From Alphaproteobacteria bacterium (GTDB taxonomy: Bacteria > Pseudomonadota > Alphaproteobacteria > ATCC43930 > CGMCC-115725), in assembly GCA_028871455.1 (NCBI GenBank), contig JAGWNF010000010.1, positions 38,223 to 102,222 of the forward strand: 64,000 nucleotides of DNA, in the 5' to 3' direction. Shown piece by piece: positions 26,853 to 34,356 of the stretch. The notes below the pieces were generated by a model. The model saw only the letters and a list, made by a program, of their open reading frames with translations. It searched no databases and was not told the DNA's origin. A program made the position numbers and the translations under genes. The first letter of the stretch is position 1. Each line of letters opens with the position of its first letter.

Positions 26853-27030
26853 ATGGGAAACGCTTACGACATCGGGCTCGACCGCAATCCGGCCAATTAC
26901 GTGCCGTTGTCGCCGCTGGGGGACCGGGTTCAAAGTGTTGCGCACCGTCGTGTTCGGGCCGCTGCCGAAGACGTCGGCCGGCAAGATCCAGAAATTCGTT
27001 CTGCACGAACAGGCAAGGGGGCTCAAATGA
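26853..27030 (+). pseudogene. Acyl-CoA synthetase pseudogene with its middle deleted
   Basis: The first 22 codons from ATG 26853 read GNAYDIGLDRNPANYVPLSP, a typical start of fatty-acyl-CoA synthetases. After a junction near 26920 a +1-shifted frame reads RTVVFGPLPKTSAGKIQKF and then VLHEQARGLK stop (27028-27030), the typical end with the catalytic lysine motif. Some 500 middle residues are missing. The TGA overlaps the ATG of the SIMPL gene, so the old operon junction survived the deletion. Confidence 0.8.
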
Positions 27031-27725
27031 TCCGTGCCGGCTTCGGGGCGTTGATTCTGATGGCGGCCGTCGTGGCGCCCGCGTTGGCGCAGCCGGCGCC
27101 GGCCGGCACGACGCTGACCCTCTCCGCGCATGCTGACAAGACACTGCCGCGCGACCGGCTTCATGCCGATCTGCGCGTCGAGGCCACTGGCGCCAATCCG
27201 GTGCGGGTCCAAGCCGAAGTCAATCGTCGGATGGCCGTGGCGCTGGCGCACGCCAAGGCCACGGCGGAGGTGACGGTCGAGACGGCGGGCTACGGCGTTT
27301 ATGCCGAGCGCGACGCCAAGGGCAACGTCACGCGCTGGCACGGCAGCCAGGGACTGCGCCTGACCTCCAAAGATTTTGCGACGCTCCTCAACCTGGTCGG
27401 CACCTTGCAAGACGAGGGCTTGGCACTCTCCGATCTTGCCGCTGAACTTTCACCCGCGGCTGCCCTGGCGGCGCAGGATACGCTCACCGACGAGGCCCTG
27501 AAGGAGATCCGCGCCCGCGCCGCCCGGATCGCGGCCGCGCTGGGCACCCATATCGAGCGTTACACCGAACTCCGCGTCGGCAACGTGTCGACGCCGCCGG
27601 TGCCGGTTCGCTTCATGGCGGCCGCCGCCGCGCCCAGTAGCATGCCGCCGCCGGTTGCCGCGGCCGGCGACGCGACGGTGAGCGTCACCGTCGACGCGAC
27701 CGTCCTGCTCGCGCCGGTGCGCTAG
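27027..27725 (+). CDS. SIMPL (DUF541) domain periplasmic protein
   Basis: This 232-residue exported protein has a signal peptide (about 1-22, ending ALAQP), then the SIMPL-domain pattern: LTLSAHADKTLPRDRLHADLRVE, ALAHAKATAEVTVETAGYGVY, and a C-terminal TVSVTVDATVLL strand. SIMPL proteins are found in envelopes of many bacteria; their molecular role is unknown, with oxidative-stress links reported for some members. The ATG overlaps the stop of the upstream pseudogene by 4 bases (ATGA). Confidence 0.8.
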   Translation: MIRAGFGALILMAAVVAPALAQPAPAGTTLTLSAHADKTLPRDRLHADLRVEATGANPVRVQAEVNRRMAVALAHAKATAEVTVETAGYGVYAERDAKGNVTRWHGSQGLRLTSKDFATLLNLVGTLQDEGLALSDLAAELSPAAALAAQDTLTDEALKEIRARAARIAAALGTHIERYTELRVGNVSTPPVPVRFMAAAAAPSSMPPPVAAAGDATVSVTVDATVLLAPVR

Positions 27726-27744
27726 CCCGAAGTCCGCGCGCTAT

Positions 27745-27915
27745 TCAGCGGGCGTGTTCGAGCTCGGCCAATTCGTCTTTTATTCGGAGTTTCTGTCGCT
27801 TCAGGGAGGAAAGGGATTCGATGTTGGGGAGCGGTCGGTGGCTTTCGCGGTCGATCTGGACTTCAAGGTTGCGGTGACGGCTGCGAAGCACTTCGATACG
27901 ATCTTCCAACGTCAT
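27745..27915 (-). CDS. DUF465 (YdcH-like) small protein
   Basis: This 56-residue protein on the minus strand reads MTLEDRIEVLRSRHRNLE, then IDRESHRPLPN and LKRQKLRIKDELAELE. It is a DUF465 helical hairpin with the LKRQKLRIKDE signature. It is too short to be found by length cut-offs, and the opposite-strand frame at 27754-27966 is its shadow. The stop is at 27745 and the ATG at 27915. The role is unknown. A second DUF465 gene lies 1.6 kb away on the other side of pfk. Confidence 0.8.
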   Translation of the reverse strand: MTLEDRIEVLRSRHRNLEVQIDRESHRPLPNIESLSSLKRQKLRIKDELAELEHAR

Positions 27916-28071
27916 GGCTCCTCCAGAAGCTGGGCGGAAATGACATCAAAGAGTCATCCAGACTAACGCCGTCGGGCCGATCCTTCCAAGTGACAAGTCG
28001 TGAAACTTTGTGTCGCAGGCGGTTTGCCTTGGCGGCAAGCGGATTAGAAGCGTTTCAAGCGAGTCAATCAC

Positions 28072-29178
28072 TCAACTGTCGCCCAGGCAAATGCCCAGGC
28101 CGCGTGCCGTCAGCACCAGCGGGCTGTCCAGCTCGACGGTCTGTGGCCGATCGACGACGTCGCCCAGCGGCACATCGACGACGCGCCGGTTCTGCCACGC
28201 CACCATCCGGTCGAAGCGGCCGGCCGCCACCAGATCGACAGCGTGCACGCCGAAGGCCTGGGCGATCAGCCGGTCGTTCCAGGTCGGCTGGCTGCCGCGC
28301 TGCACGTGGCCCAGGACGGTTACGCGCGTCTCGGCACCGGTGAGGTCTGCGATCGCGTGGGCGATGATCTCGCCGATGCCGCCATAGGTGAAGGCGCCGC
28401 TGGCCTGTTGTCGCCGGACGCGCTCGCCGGTGCGATCGGGCACCGCCTCGGCGACGACTACCAGCGCGAAATTTCGGCCGCGGTGCCGCAGCGCCTTGAT
28501 GTGCGCCGCGATCGCTTCCATGTGGTACGGAATTTCGGGGAGCAGGATGACATCGGCGCCGCCGGCGATGCCGGCTGCGAGCGCGATGTGGCCAGCGTCG
28601 CGGCCCATCACCTCGAGCACCATGACGCGGTCGTGGCTTGCCGCGGTCGGCGTCAGCCGGTCGAGCGCCTCGGTCGCCACCATGACCGCCGTGTCATAGC
28701 CGACCGAGCGTTCGGTCGCACCGACGTCGTTGTCGATGGTCTTGGGGATGCCGACCAGCGGAATGCCGCCTTGCTGCGCCAGCCGTCGCAGGATGGCGAA
28801 GCTGCCGTCGCCGCCGATGCCGATCACGGCGTCGACGTCCATCAAGCGCACGCCTTCGATCACCTCGGCCGAGCGGTCGCGCGTGCTGCCGTCGGCCATC
28901 GGGAACGCGAAGGGATTGCCGGTGTTGGTGGTGCCCAGGATCGTACCGCCCAGGCGCAAGATCCGCGTGCCGGCGCCATGCCGATCGAGCGTCGTGAACT
29001 CCACCGGTCGCCGCATCAGGCCGAGCGTGCCCTGGTGGATGCCCCGGACGGTCCAGCCGTAGCCGGCCGCCCGCGCGACCACGGCGCGGATCACGGCGTT
29101 GAGGCCGGCGCAATCGCCGCCGCTGGTCAGCAAGCCGATGGTGCGCGCGGGTGACGATTTGGCGGTGGCAGCCGGCAT
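28072..29178 (-). CDS. pfk: 6-phosphofructokinase (PfkA family)
   Basis: This 368-residue enzyme phosphorylates fructose 6-phosphate. Signatures in order are LTSGGDCAGLNAVIR, GTNTGNPF-like GTTNTGNPF, IGGDGSFA, PKTIDNDVGATERSVGYDTA, and EVMGRDAGHIAL. In this family a glycine at GGDGS favours ATP and a lysine in PKTIDND favours pyrophosphate; this protein has one of each. The ATG at 29178 follows an AGGAG site 7 bases upstream and removes an implausible 29-residue extension. Confidence 0.92.
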   Translation of the reverse strand: MPAATAKSSPARTIGLLTSGGDCAGLNAVIRAVVARAAGYGWTVRGIHQGTLGLMRRPVEFTTLDRHGAGTRILRLGGTILGTTNTGNPFAFPMADGSTRDRSAEVIEGVRLMDVDAVIGIGGDGSFAILRRLAQQGGIPLVGIPKTIDNDVGATERSVGYDTAVMVATEALDRLTPTAASHDRVMVLEVMGRDAGHIALAAGIAGGADVILLPEIPYHMEAIAAHIKALRHRGRNFALVVVAEAVPDRTGERVRRQQASGAFTYGGIGEIIAHAIADLTGAETRVTVLGHVQRGSQPTWNDRLIAQAFGVHAVDLVAAGRFDRMVAWQNRRVVDVPLGDVVDRPQTVELDSPLVLTARGLGICLGDS

Positions 29179-29256
29179 CCATGTTCTCCTCGTGCAATCG
29201 TGGGTCGGGCCGCGCCGATCAGGGCGATCCGGGCAAGGCGCCCCACGGAGTCCCGC

Positions 29257-29282
29257 CCGGCTCAACGACGGCCGGTTTTTTT
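29257..29282 (+). terminator. Terminator-like hairpin upstream of the second DUF465 gene
   Basis: CCGGC (29257-29261) pairs with GCCGG (29271-29275) and is followed by seven T. It points in the plus direction although both neighbours read away from this gap, so it could be an attenuator in the leader of the DUF465 gene. A -10-like TATACT lies at 29285-29290, just past it. The stem is short and the call is tentative. Confidence 0.4.
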
Positions 29283-29326
29283 GCTATACTAACAACATCC
29301 TTGCCCGGCAGGGTTTCCGACCTCCG

Positions 29327-29530
29327 ATGGACCTCGAGATCGAAGCGATCAAGGCCAAGATCACTCAGCTCAAGGCCGAGCACCGGGAGCTCGACGAGGA
29401 TATCCGGCGCCTCGAGGAGAGCGGCTCCTTCAACCCCATCGAAATGCAGCGCCTGAAGCGCCGCAAGCTCGCGCTCAGGGACCAGCTCGCGCGGCTCGAA
29501 AGCAGGCTGCTGCCCGACATCATCGCCTGA
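29327..29530 (+). CDS. DUF465 (YdcH-like) small protein
   Basis: This 67-residue helical protein reads MDLEIEAIKAKITQLKAEH, then LEESGSFNPIEMQRLKRRKL and ALRDQLARLES. It is a DUF465 protein with the LKRRKLALRDQ signature and a coiled-coil-like heptad pattern. The ATG at 29327 lies 14 bases after AACATCC and about 15 after GGCAGGG, a plausible ribosome-binding region. Function is unknown. It lies divergent from pfk across a 148-base gap with a hairpin. Confidence 0.85.
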   Translation: MDLEIEAIKAKITQLKAEHRELDEDIRRLEESGSFNPIEMQRLKRRKLALRDQLARLESRLLPDIIA

Positions 29531-29643
29531 ACCTCGCGGCGTCTCGCCGCATAGGTAGAAATCCTTACCCGATCGTTAACAGTCAGTTAGCTCGCGAGGC
29601 CGAGGATTCGGCCGCGTGAAGCCCAAGTCCAATGGAGTGTTCC

Positions 29644-29805
29644 ATGCCAAATCTGTTCAATCGCCTAGTCCACGACGAAGGCGGTGCCACCGCCATTGAG
29701 TATGGCCTTATCGCCGCGCTGATCTCGGTCGTGATCGTCACAGCCGTCACGGCCGTCGGGTCGAATCTGAAGGGCGTGTTCAACAGCGTTGCGGCGGCCC
29801 TCTAA
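29644..29805 (+). CDS. Flp/Fap-type type IVb pilin
   Basis: This 53-residue prepilin reads MPNLFNRLVHDEGGATAIEYGLIAAL, continuing with hydrophobic ISVVIVTAVTAVG. The GATAIEYGLIA block is the processing and N-methylation site of Flp pilins, with the conserved glutamate and tyrosine of Glu-Tyr pilins. These subunits build tight-adherence pili. A GGAG site lies 8 bases before the ATG. No tad secretion genes are in the window, so this is an isolated pilin gene. Confidence 0.9.
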   Translation: MPNLFNRLVHDEGGATAIEYGLIAALISVVIVTAVTAVGSNLKGVFNSVAAAL

Positions 29806-29844
29806 CCGGCTGCCCAGGCGCACGCGGTTCCTAACCGTGACGCG

Positions 29845-30090
29845 ATGAGCGAGACAGCGGCCTCGAGCCCGGGCGCGTCGCCCTGCACGCACGCCCTCCG
29901 GCGCCACGCCGACGTGGTACGCGCTATCGCGGATTCCGTGGCAATTCTTGCTACGACGACGTCGCCGTTCGACGTCATTCCACGGCTTCTTGCGACGCTG
30001 GGCGAGGCGTTCGGCGTCGAGCGCATTGTCGTGCTCGAACGACTGAATCAGGCGTTCACCGCCGCCGGCGTGCCGACCAGCGCACCCTGA
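29845..30090 (+). pseudogene. Possible truncated GAF-domain protein fragment
   Basis: This frame encodes 81 residues from ATG 29845. The middle (about residues 22-65, with [25 protein letters not shown], then [15 protein letters not shown]) reads like the start of a GAF sensor domain. The protein then ends in [14 protein letters not shown] without the rest of the fold. It could be a broken sensor gene or a small real protein; I favour the first. It sits just after the Flp pilin and before purE. Confidence 0.4.
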
Positions 30091-30099
30091 CCGCCGCGC

Positions 30100-30127
30100 T
30101 TGCCGGCACGCGTTCCATTCTTATAAT
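30100..30127 (+). promoter_or_regulatory. Sigma-70-type promoter for purEK
   Basis: TTGCCG (30100-30105) and TATAAT (30122-30127) are 16 bases apart. The -10 overlaps an ATG at 30126, which therefore cannot be the translation start; transcription would begin near 30134. This supports the purE start at 30153 rather than the longer frame. Confidence 0.65.
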
Positions 30128-30152
30128 GCGCGCTTCCTGCATGGGGCGACGG

Positions 30153-30644
30153 ATGAAACGCGCAAAGCCGGTCGGCATCATCATGGGCAGCCAATCGGAC
30201 TGGAAAACCATGCGCCATGTCGCGCGCATGCTCGATCGCCTCGATGTTCCCTATGAAGCGCGCGTCGTCTCGGCGCATCGCACGCCGCGGCGGCTGTACG
30301 ACTATGCGCACGGCGCCAAGGGACGTGGCGTCCGGGTGATCATTGCCGGCGCCGGCGGCGCAGCTCACCTGCCGGGCATGGCGGCGTCGATGACGCCGCT
30401 GCCGGTGCTCGGGGTGCCGGTCGAGACCCGCGCGCTCAAGGGCGTCGACAGCTTTCTCTCGATTGCGCAGATGCCGGGCGGCATACCGGTCGGCACGCTG
30501 GCGATCGGCAAAGCCGGCGCCACCAACGCCGCACTGCTCGCCGCCGCGATCCTGGCGCTGGGTGACACCAAGCTCGCGGCGCGACTCGAACGCTTCCGCC
30601 GCCGCCAGACCGCAGCTGTACCGAAGCATCCCGCGCGCGGATGA
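30153..30644 (+). CDS. purE: 5-(carboxyamino)imidazole ribonucleotide mutase
   Basis: This 163-residue enzyme of de novo purine synthesis moves the carboxylate of N5-CAIR to make CAIR. It shows [55 protein letters not shown], and [14 protein letters not shown], the full PurE motif set. I chose ATG 30153 over 30126 and 30141 because the upstream promoter's -10 box covers 30126 and the length then fits. The stop overlaps purK. Confidence 0.95.
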   Translation: MKRAKPVGIIMGSQSDWKTMRHVARMLDRLDVPYEARVVSAHRTPRRLYDYAHGAKGRGVRVIIAGAGGAAHLPGMAASMTPLPVLGVPVETRALKGVDSFLSIAQMPGGIPVGTLAIGKAGATNAALLAAAILALGDTKLAARLERFRRRQTAAVPKHPARG

Positions 30645-31708
30645 TCCTGCCGGGGGCGACTATCGGCATCGTCGGCGGCGGCCAGCTCGGCCGCATGACT
30701 GCGCTCGCCGCAGCCCGGCTCGGCTATCGCAGCCACGTCTTCTCGCCCGACGCCGATGGACCCGCCAAGCAGGTGACGCCTTACGCGACAACGGCCGCTT
30801 ATGATGACCACGTCGCACTCAAGCGATTTGCCGACGCGATCGACGTTGCGACTTACGAGTTCGAGAACGTGCCGCTCGATACGGCGAAGGCGTTGAGCAT
30901 GCTCAAACCGCTGCGGCCCGGACCAGGCGCGCTCGAGATCGCCCAGGACCGACTCAAGGAGAAATACTTCCTGCGCGGCATCGGTGTCGCCACCACGGCG
31001 TTCCGCCCGATCGAGAACGCCGAGCAGCTGAAGCGCGCCGTCGCCGATATCGGTCCGCGTGGTGTGCTGAAGACGGTGCGGCTCGGTTATGATGGCAAGG
31101 GCCAGGTGATGATCGGACCGGACACCGATCTCGAAGCGACGTGGACCGAGCTCGGCGTCGCGGTCGCCGAGCTCGAGAGTTTCGTCGATTTCGTCTGCGA
31201 ATTGTCGTCGATCGTCGCGCGCGGCGAGAAAGGTGAGATCGCGGCCTATCCCGTGGTCGAGAATCGGCACATCAACCACATCCTGGATACGACGGTGGCG
31301 CCGGCCGAGGTTCCGGCCAAGGTCGCAGCCGAGGCCGAGCGCATCGGCCGATACGTCGCCGAGCGGCTCGATCTTGTCGGCCTACTGGCGGTCGAGATGT
31401 TTCTGACCAAATCGGGCGACCTGTTTGTCAACGAGCTCGCGCCGCGGCCGCACAATTCCGGCCATTGGACCATCGACGCGTGCGTAACGAGCCAATTCGA
31501 GCAGCTCGTGCGCGCGATCTGCGGCTTGCCGCTGGGCTCGACCGAGCGTCATTCCAATGCCGTGATGAGGAACCTGATCGGCGACGAGGTCGAAACGTGG
31601 CGTGAAGCATTGAACGACCCGACAGCGCATCTGCATCTCTACGGCAAGGGCAAGCCGTCGCCCGGCCGCAAGATGGGTCACGTCACGCGGTTGCTGCCGA
31701 AAGATTAG
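30641..31708 (+). CDS. purK: N5-carboxyaminoimidazole ribonucleotide synthase
   Basis: This 355-residue ATP-grasp ligase carboxylates AIR to N5-CAIR, the substrate for PurE. It has the N-terminal [28 protein letters not shown], the ATP-binding [13 protein letters not shown], and the C-terminal [16 protein letters not shown] catalytic stretch. The ATG overlaps the purE stop (ATGA), so the two are translationally coupled. It converges with coq9, the two genes overlapping by 4 bases. Confidence 0.96.
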   Translation: MILPGATIGIVGGGQLGRMTALAAARLGYRSHVFSPDADGPAKQVTPYATTAAYDDHVALKRFADAIDVATYEFENVPLDTAKALSMLKPLRPGPGALEIAQDRLKEKYFLRGIGVATTAFRPIENAEQLKRAVADIGPRGVLKTVRLGYDGKGQVMIGPDTDLEATWTELGVAVAELESFVDFVCELSSIVARGEKGEIAAYPVVENRHINHILDTTVAPAEVPAKVAAEAERIGRYVAERLDLVGLLAVEMFLTKSGDLFVNELAPRPHNSGHWTIDACVTSQFEQLVRAICGLPLGSTERHSNAVMRNLIGDEVETWREALNDPTAHLHLYGKGKPSPGRKMGHVTRLLPKD

Positions 31709-32349
31709 GCACGACGCGGGCGCGCGAAGGCACGGATGGCGCGCAGCGGGTTGGGCAGGGTGCCGAGGACATCGGTCGCCCGGGCGCGCCATTTCGGAAT
31801 TTGCATGACTTCGCCGATGCGGCGATCGAGAAACGCCGCGGTCGCAGTGTGGTCCGGCGACTTGTCGTCGAGCCAGCAGAGTGTCGTCGCGGCATAAATG
31901 CCGGCCAGCAGGCCGCGCTTGGTATAGAAGCTGAAATCGGTCGAGCGGTCGCCAGCAGCGTGCCATAGCATGTCGACCGTGCGATAGAGCAGGCGCGGGC
32001 CGAGCGGCAGATTGGCCGGCAGCGCCAGGAACGCCAACATGCGGCGCACCGCCTCGCGATGCGGCTCGAGCACGGCGAGGCGGGTGCGGACCCCGAGCGC
32101 GATACGCTCGCGCAGCTTGAGCCGGCCGAGTTTTTCCTCGGCGAGCGCCGCTTCGGTCGTGCGGTCCGCCCAGTCGCTGAACGCCGCAACCGCATCGCGC
32201 GTGCCGCGCGGAAAAAGCGAAGAGAGTTCGGCTTCGGTCAGATCGATGCGCCGCGCCGCATGACGCAGCGCCCGACGGCTCCAGCCCTCGAACGGCACGT
32301 CCGGCAGCATCGCCAGCACGACCTTGTCCTTGAGCGCACGATCGTCCAT
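31705..32349 (-). CDS. COQ9-family ubiquinone biosynthesis protein
   Basis: This 214-residue protein has a TetR-like fold (COQ9 family). It has a helical N-terminus followed by LFPRGTRDAVAAFSDWADR and a C-terminal part with DMLWHAAGDRSTDFSFYTKR and AGIYAATTLCWLDD, the COQ9 signature. COQ9 binds lipid and assists COQ7 hydroxylation of ubiquinone precursors in mitochondria and alphaproteobacteria. The ATG at 32349 is one base downstream of the def stop. It is probably co-transcribed with def. Confidence 0.88.
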   Translation of the reverse strand: MDDRALKDKVVLAMLPDVPFEGWSRRALRHAARRIDLTEAELSSLFPRGTRDAVAAFSDWADRTTEAALAEEKLGRLKLRERIALGVRTRLAVLEPHREAVRRMLAFLALPANLPLGPRLLYRTVDMLWHAAGDRSTDFSFYTKRGLLAGIYAATTLCWLDDKSPDHTATAAFLDRRIGEVMQIPKWRARATDVLGTLPNPLRAIRAFARPRRA

Positions 32350-32350
32350 G

Positions 32351-32914
32351 TCACTCTGCCGCGGCGTCGGACACGCCGACGCCGATGTCGATCGGGAAGC
32401 GCGCACCTTCTTCGAGGAACATCAGCAGCCGCAGATCGGTCATGCGCTGCGGATAGAGAATGCCGTCGAGGTGATCGCATTCGTGCTGCAGCACGCGGGC
32501 GTGGAAGCCTTCGACCGTGCGGTCGATGGTCTGGCCGTCGAGGCCGACGCCGCGATAGCGGAGGCGGGTAAAGCGTTGCACGGTGCCTTTGAGGCCCGGC
32601 ACCGACAGGCAGCCTTCCCAGCCGAGTTCGGTCTCGGCCGTCAGTGGCTCGAGCACGGGATTGATCAGCACCGTGAGCGCCTGCGCCCGGTCGAGCGGCC
32701 GGCCGGTGAGTCGGGCCTCGCCGACCTCGAAGACCACGACGCGCCGCGGCACATGCACCTGCGGCGCGGCCAGGCCGGTGCCGCCGGCGTCGCGCATGGT
32801 TTCGATCATGTCGGCGACGAGGTCGCGGATTTCGGGCGCCGCCGGGTCCGCAACGGCCGCCGCCTTTTCGCGCAGCACCGGGTGACCCATGCGGGCGATC
32901 TTGAGGATGGCCAT
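32351..32914 (-). CDS. def: Peptide deformylase
   Basis: This 187-residue metalloenzyme removes the formyl group from new proteins. All three metal motifs are present: [18 protein letters not shown] (cysteine ligand) and [10 protein letters not shown] (two histidine ligands and the catalytic glutamate). The frame extends to 33001, but ATG 32914 ([14 protein letters not shown]) matches the family start. It is divergent from rpsU with a gap of 188 bases. A distant paralogue of the normal Def elsewhere cannot be ruled out. Confidence 0.95.
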   Translation of the reverse strand: MAILKIARMGHPVLREKAAAVADPAAPEIRDLVADMIETMRDAGGTGLAAPQVHVPRRVVVFEVGEARLTGRPLDRAQALTVLINPVLEPLTAETELGWEGCLSVPGLKGTVQRFTRLRYRGVGLDGQTIDRTVEGFHARVLQHECDHLDGILYPQRMTDLRLLMFLEEGARFPIDIGVGVSDAAAE

Positions 32915-33102
32915 GGGTTCACTATAAGCCGATTCGACGCTCCGGTGCGGCGCAAAAGCCGCGACCCGCAGATCCGCTTGTGCCACCACCGCGGCCTTCA
33001 CAAAGCCCCAATTTGGTGATATTTAGCCGCCCTTCGACCCGGTCATCGAACCGGATCGGGATTCGGGCCATCACCTTGGTTCGACCCAGGAGCAACGCTC
33101 TC

Positions 33103-33306
33103 GTGCAGGTTCTCGTCCGCGACAACAACGTCGATCAGGCGCTCCGCGCCCTCAAGAAGAAGATGCAGCGCGAAGGCCTTTTCCGGGAGATGAAGGTCCG
33201 TCGCAATTACGAGAAACCGTCCGAGCGTCGCGCCCGCGAGCGGGCCGAGGCCGTGCGCCGCTACCGCAAGCTGTTGCGCAAGCGCATGGAGCGCGAGGGC
33301 TATTAA
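33103..33306 (+). CDS. rpsU: 30S ribosomal protein S21
   Basis: This 67-residue basic protein reads [17 protein letters not shown], then [14 protein letters not shown] and [21 protein letters not shown]. It starts with GTG at 33103, 10 bases after AGGAG. The in-frame upstream sequence is not conserved. S21 is needed for initiation on many mRNAs. The arginine/lysine-rich C-terminus is typical. The gene ends just before a strong terminator. Confidence 0.95.
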   Translation: MQVLVRDNNVDQALRALKKKMQREGLFREMKVRRNYEKPSERRARERAEAVRRYRKLLRKRMEREGY

Positions 33307-33344
33307 CCGGCGCCGCACGGCGGCCGAGTCGTGCGCAGCAAACA

Positions 33345-33384
33345 AAAGCCGCCCGGACATCCCGCGGCGGCTTTATCATTTTTG
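33345..33384 (+). terminator. Rho-independent terminator after rpsU
   Basis: AAAGCCGCC (33345-33353) pairs with GGCGGCTTT (33366-33374) across 12 bases, and ATCATTTTT follows. It lies between rpsU and the Nudix gene and ends just before its ATG. Confidence 0.75.
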
Positions 33385-33388
33385 CGCC

Positions 33389-33865
33389 ATGCCGAAAACC
33401 AGTGCCGGTCTGCTCGTCTATCGCTGCCGCAATGCCGTCGTGGAGGTTTTTCTCGTCCATCCCGGCGGGCCGTTCTGGGCCAAGAAGGATCTCGGCGCCT
33501 GGAGCATTCCCAAGGGCGAGCCGGCGCCGGGCGAGGACATGCTAGCGGCGGCCAAGCGCGAATTCGCCGAGGAGACCGGTCAAAGCGTCGACGGCGATTT
33601 CCGCGCCCTGCCGTCCTGCCACCAAGCCAACGGCAAGACAGTCCATGCCTACGCGATCGAGGCTGAGGTCGATGAGTCGGCGGTTGCCAGCAACCGCATC
33701 GAGATCCAATGGCCGCCGCGTTCGGGCCGACGCATGGACATTCCCGAGGTCGATCGCGGCGCGTGGTTTTCGCTCGCCGAAGCCAGACGCCGCATCAACA
33801 AGGGTCAGGCGCCGCTGATTGATGCGCTTGCTTCGATCCTCAAGGCTAAGCGGAGAAATTATTAA
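33389..33865 (+). CDS. Nudix hydrolase
   Basis: This 158-residue protein has a complete Nudix box: GEPAPGEDMLAAAKREFAEETGQ runs from about residue 40 with the G(5x)E(7x)RExxEE spacing intact. The flanking LLVYRCRNAVVEVFLVHPGG and FWAKKDLGAWSIPKGE resemble the family that hydrolyses dinucleoside polyphosphates or NTP derivatives. The ATG at 33389 is 15 bases past the terminator stem. Substrate is unassigned. Confidence 0.88.
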   Translation: MPKTSAGLLVYRCRNAVVEVFLVHPGGPFWAKKDLGAWSIPKGEPAPGEDMLAAAKREFAEETGQSVDGDFRALPSCHQANGKTVHAYAIEAEVDESAVASNRIEIQWPPRSGRRMDIPEVDRGAWFSLAEARRRINKGQAPLIDALASILKAKRRNY

Positions 33866-33867
33866 TT

Positions 33868-33920
33868 GATCTATTATTGTTGACAAAACAATAATTTTAG
33901 ATCAGTCTATGATATTAGAC
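33868..33920 (+). promoter_or_regulatory. Two palindromes before a small unknown gene
   Basis: ATTATTGTT (33873-33881) and AACAATAAT (33887-33895) pair across 5 bases, extended outward by GATCT/AGATC with a TTT bulge on one side. GTCTA (33905-33909) and TAGAC (33916-33920) form a second palindrome. A TTGACA box (33880-33885) lies in the first. The AT-rich block contrasts with its surroundings and may hold an operator plus promoter; it could also act as a terminator for the Nudix gene. Confidence 0.5.
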
Positions 33921-33936
33921 CGCATAGGAGAGGAGC

Positions 33937-34197
33937 ATGTTGAAAAGGCACGAGGATATTCTGATGACTCGCCTTGAAGAAATTTCGACAAAGCAGGTCA
34001 CCCAAATCGCATGGAACGAACTGTATTTGTGGTACGGGGTCCAAAAAATTGCGGTGAAGACCTATCGAGACTTACTCGATCGCTGGCACAGTGTTTGGAC
34101 AGATGACGAGGACGACGAGCTAGGCTTTATCGATGTACCCGGTGGCATCTGTCTCTTCCGTAAGAAGACCGTTGGGAATCTAGCGGACCGGTGCTAG
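33937..34197 (+). CDS. Small protein of unknown function
   Basis: This frame encodes 86 residues. I recognise no family. The sequence is MLKRHEDILMTRLEEIST..., with a run of aromatic residues around WNELYLWYGVQK and an acidic stretch DDEDDELGF near residue 60, then GGICLFRKK. An AGGAGAGGAG site lies directly before the ATG, so translation should be strong. The gene is AT-richer than its neighbours and follows two palindromes. It looks like an acquired accessory gene, and the next small gene starts 7 bases later. Confidence 0.6.
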   Translation: MLKRHEDILMTRLEEISTKQVTQIAWNELYLWYGVQKIAVKTYRDLLDRWHSVWTDDEDDELGFIDVPGGICLFRKKTVGNLADRC

Positions 34198-34203
34198 CGC
34201 AAC

Positions 34204-34350
34204 ATGCGCGAAATAATAATCGCGTTTTTGAAAGTGCTTGGAGAAAGCCATTTCAGGCTTGGGAAGCTTCATGCCCAGGGGTTCGGAATAGCTCTGCTAG
34301 TGCTGCTTGTTTTGTTCGGGCACTGGATGCTACCGGGATTTTCTCGGTAG
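34204..34350 (+). CDS. Small single-span membrane protein, function unknown
   Basis: This frame encodes 48 residues from ATG 34204. The N-terminal part is MREIIIAFLKVLGES, and the C-terminal half is a hydrophobic segment with GIALLVLLVLFGHWML before a short basic tail. It follows the previous small gene by 6 bases and ends 7 bases before the pntB stop on the other strand. No family is recognised. The spacing suggests a two-gene unit with the 86-residue protein; the Shine-Dalgarno is weak. Confidence 0.4.
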   Translation: MREIIIAFLKVLGESHFRLGKLHAQGFGIALLVLLVLFGHWMLPGFSR

Positions 34351-34356
34351 CACGAA

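Noticed and set aside
27754..27966. 70-residue plus-strand frame beginning FELGQFVFYSEF
   Set aside because: It is the shadow of the minus-strand DUF465 gene, which has a clear family signature.
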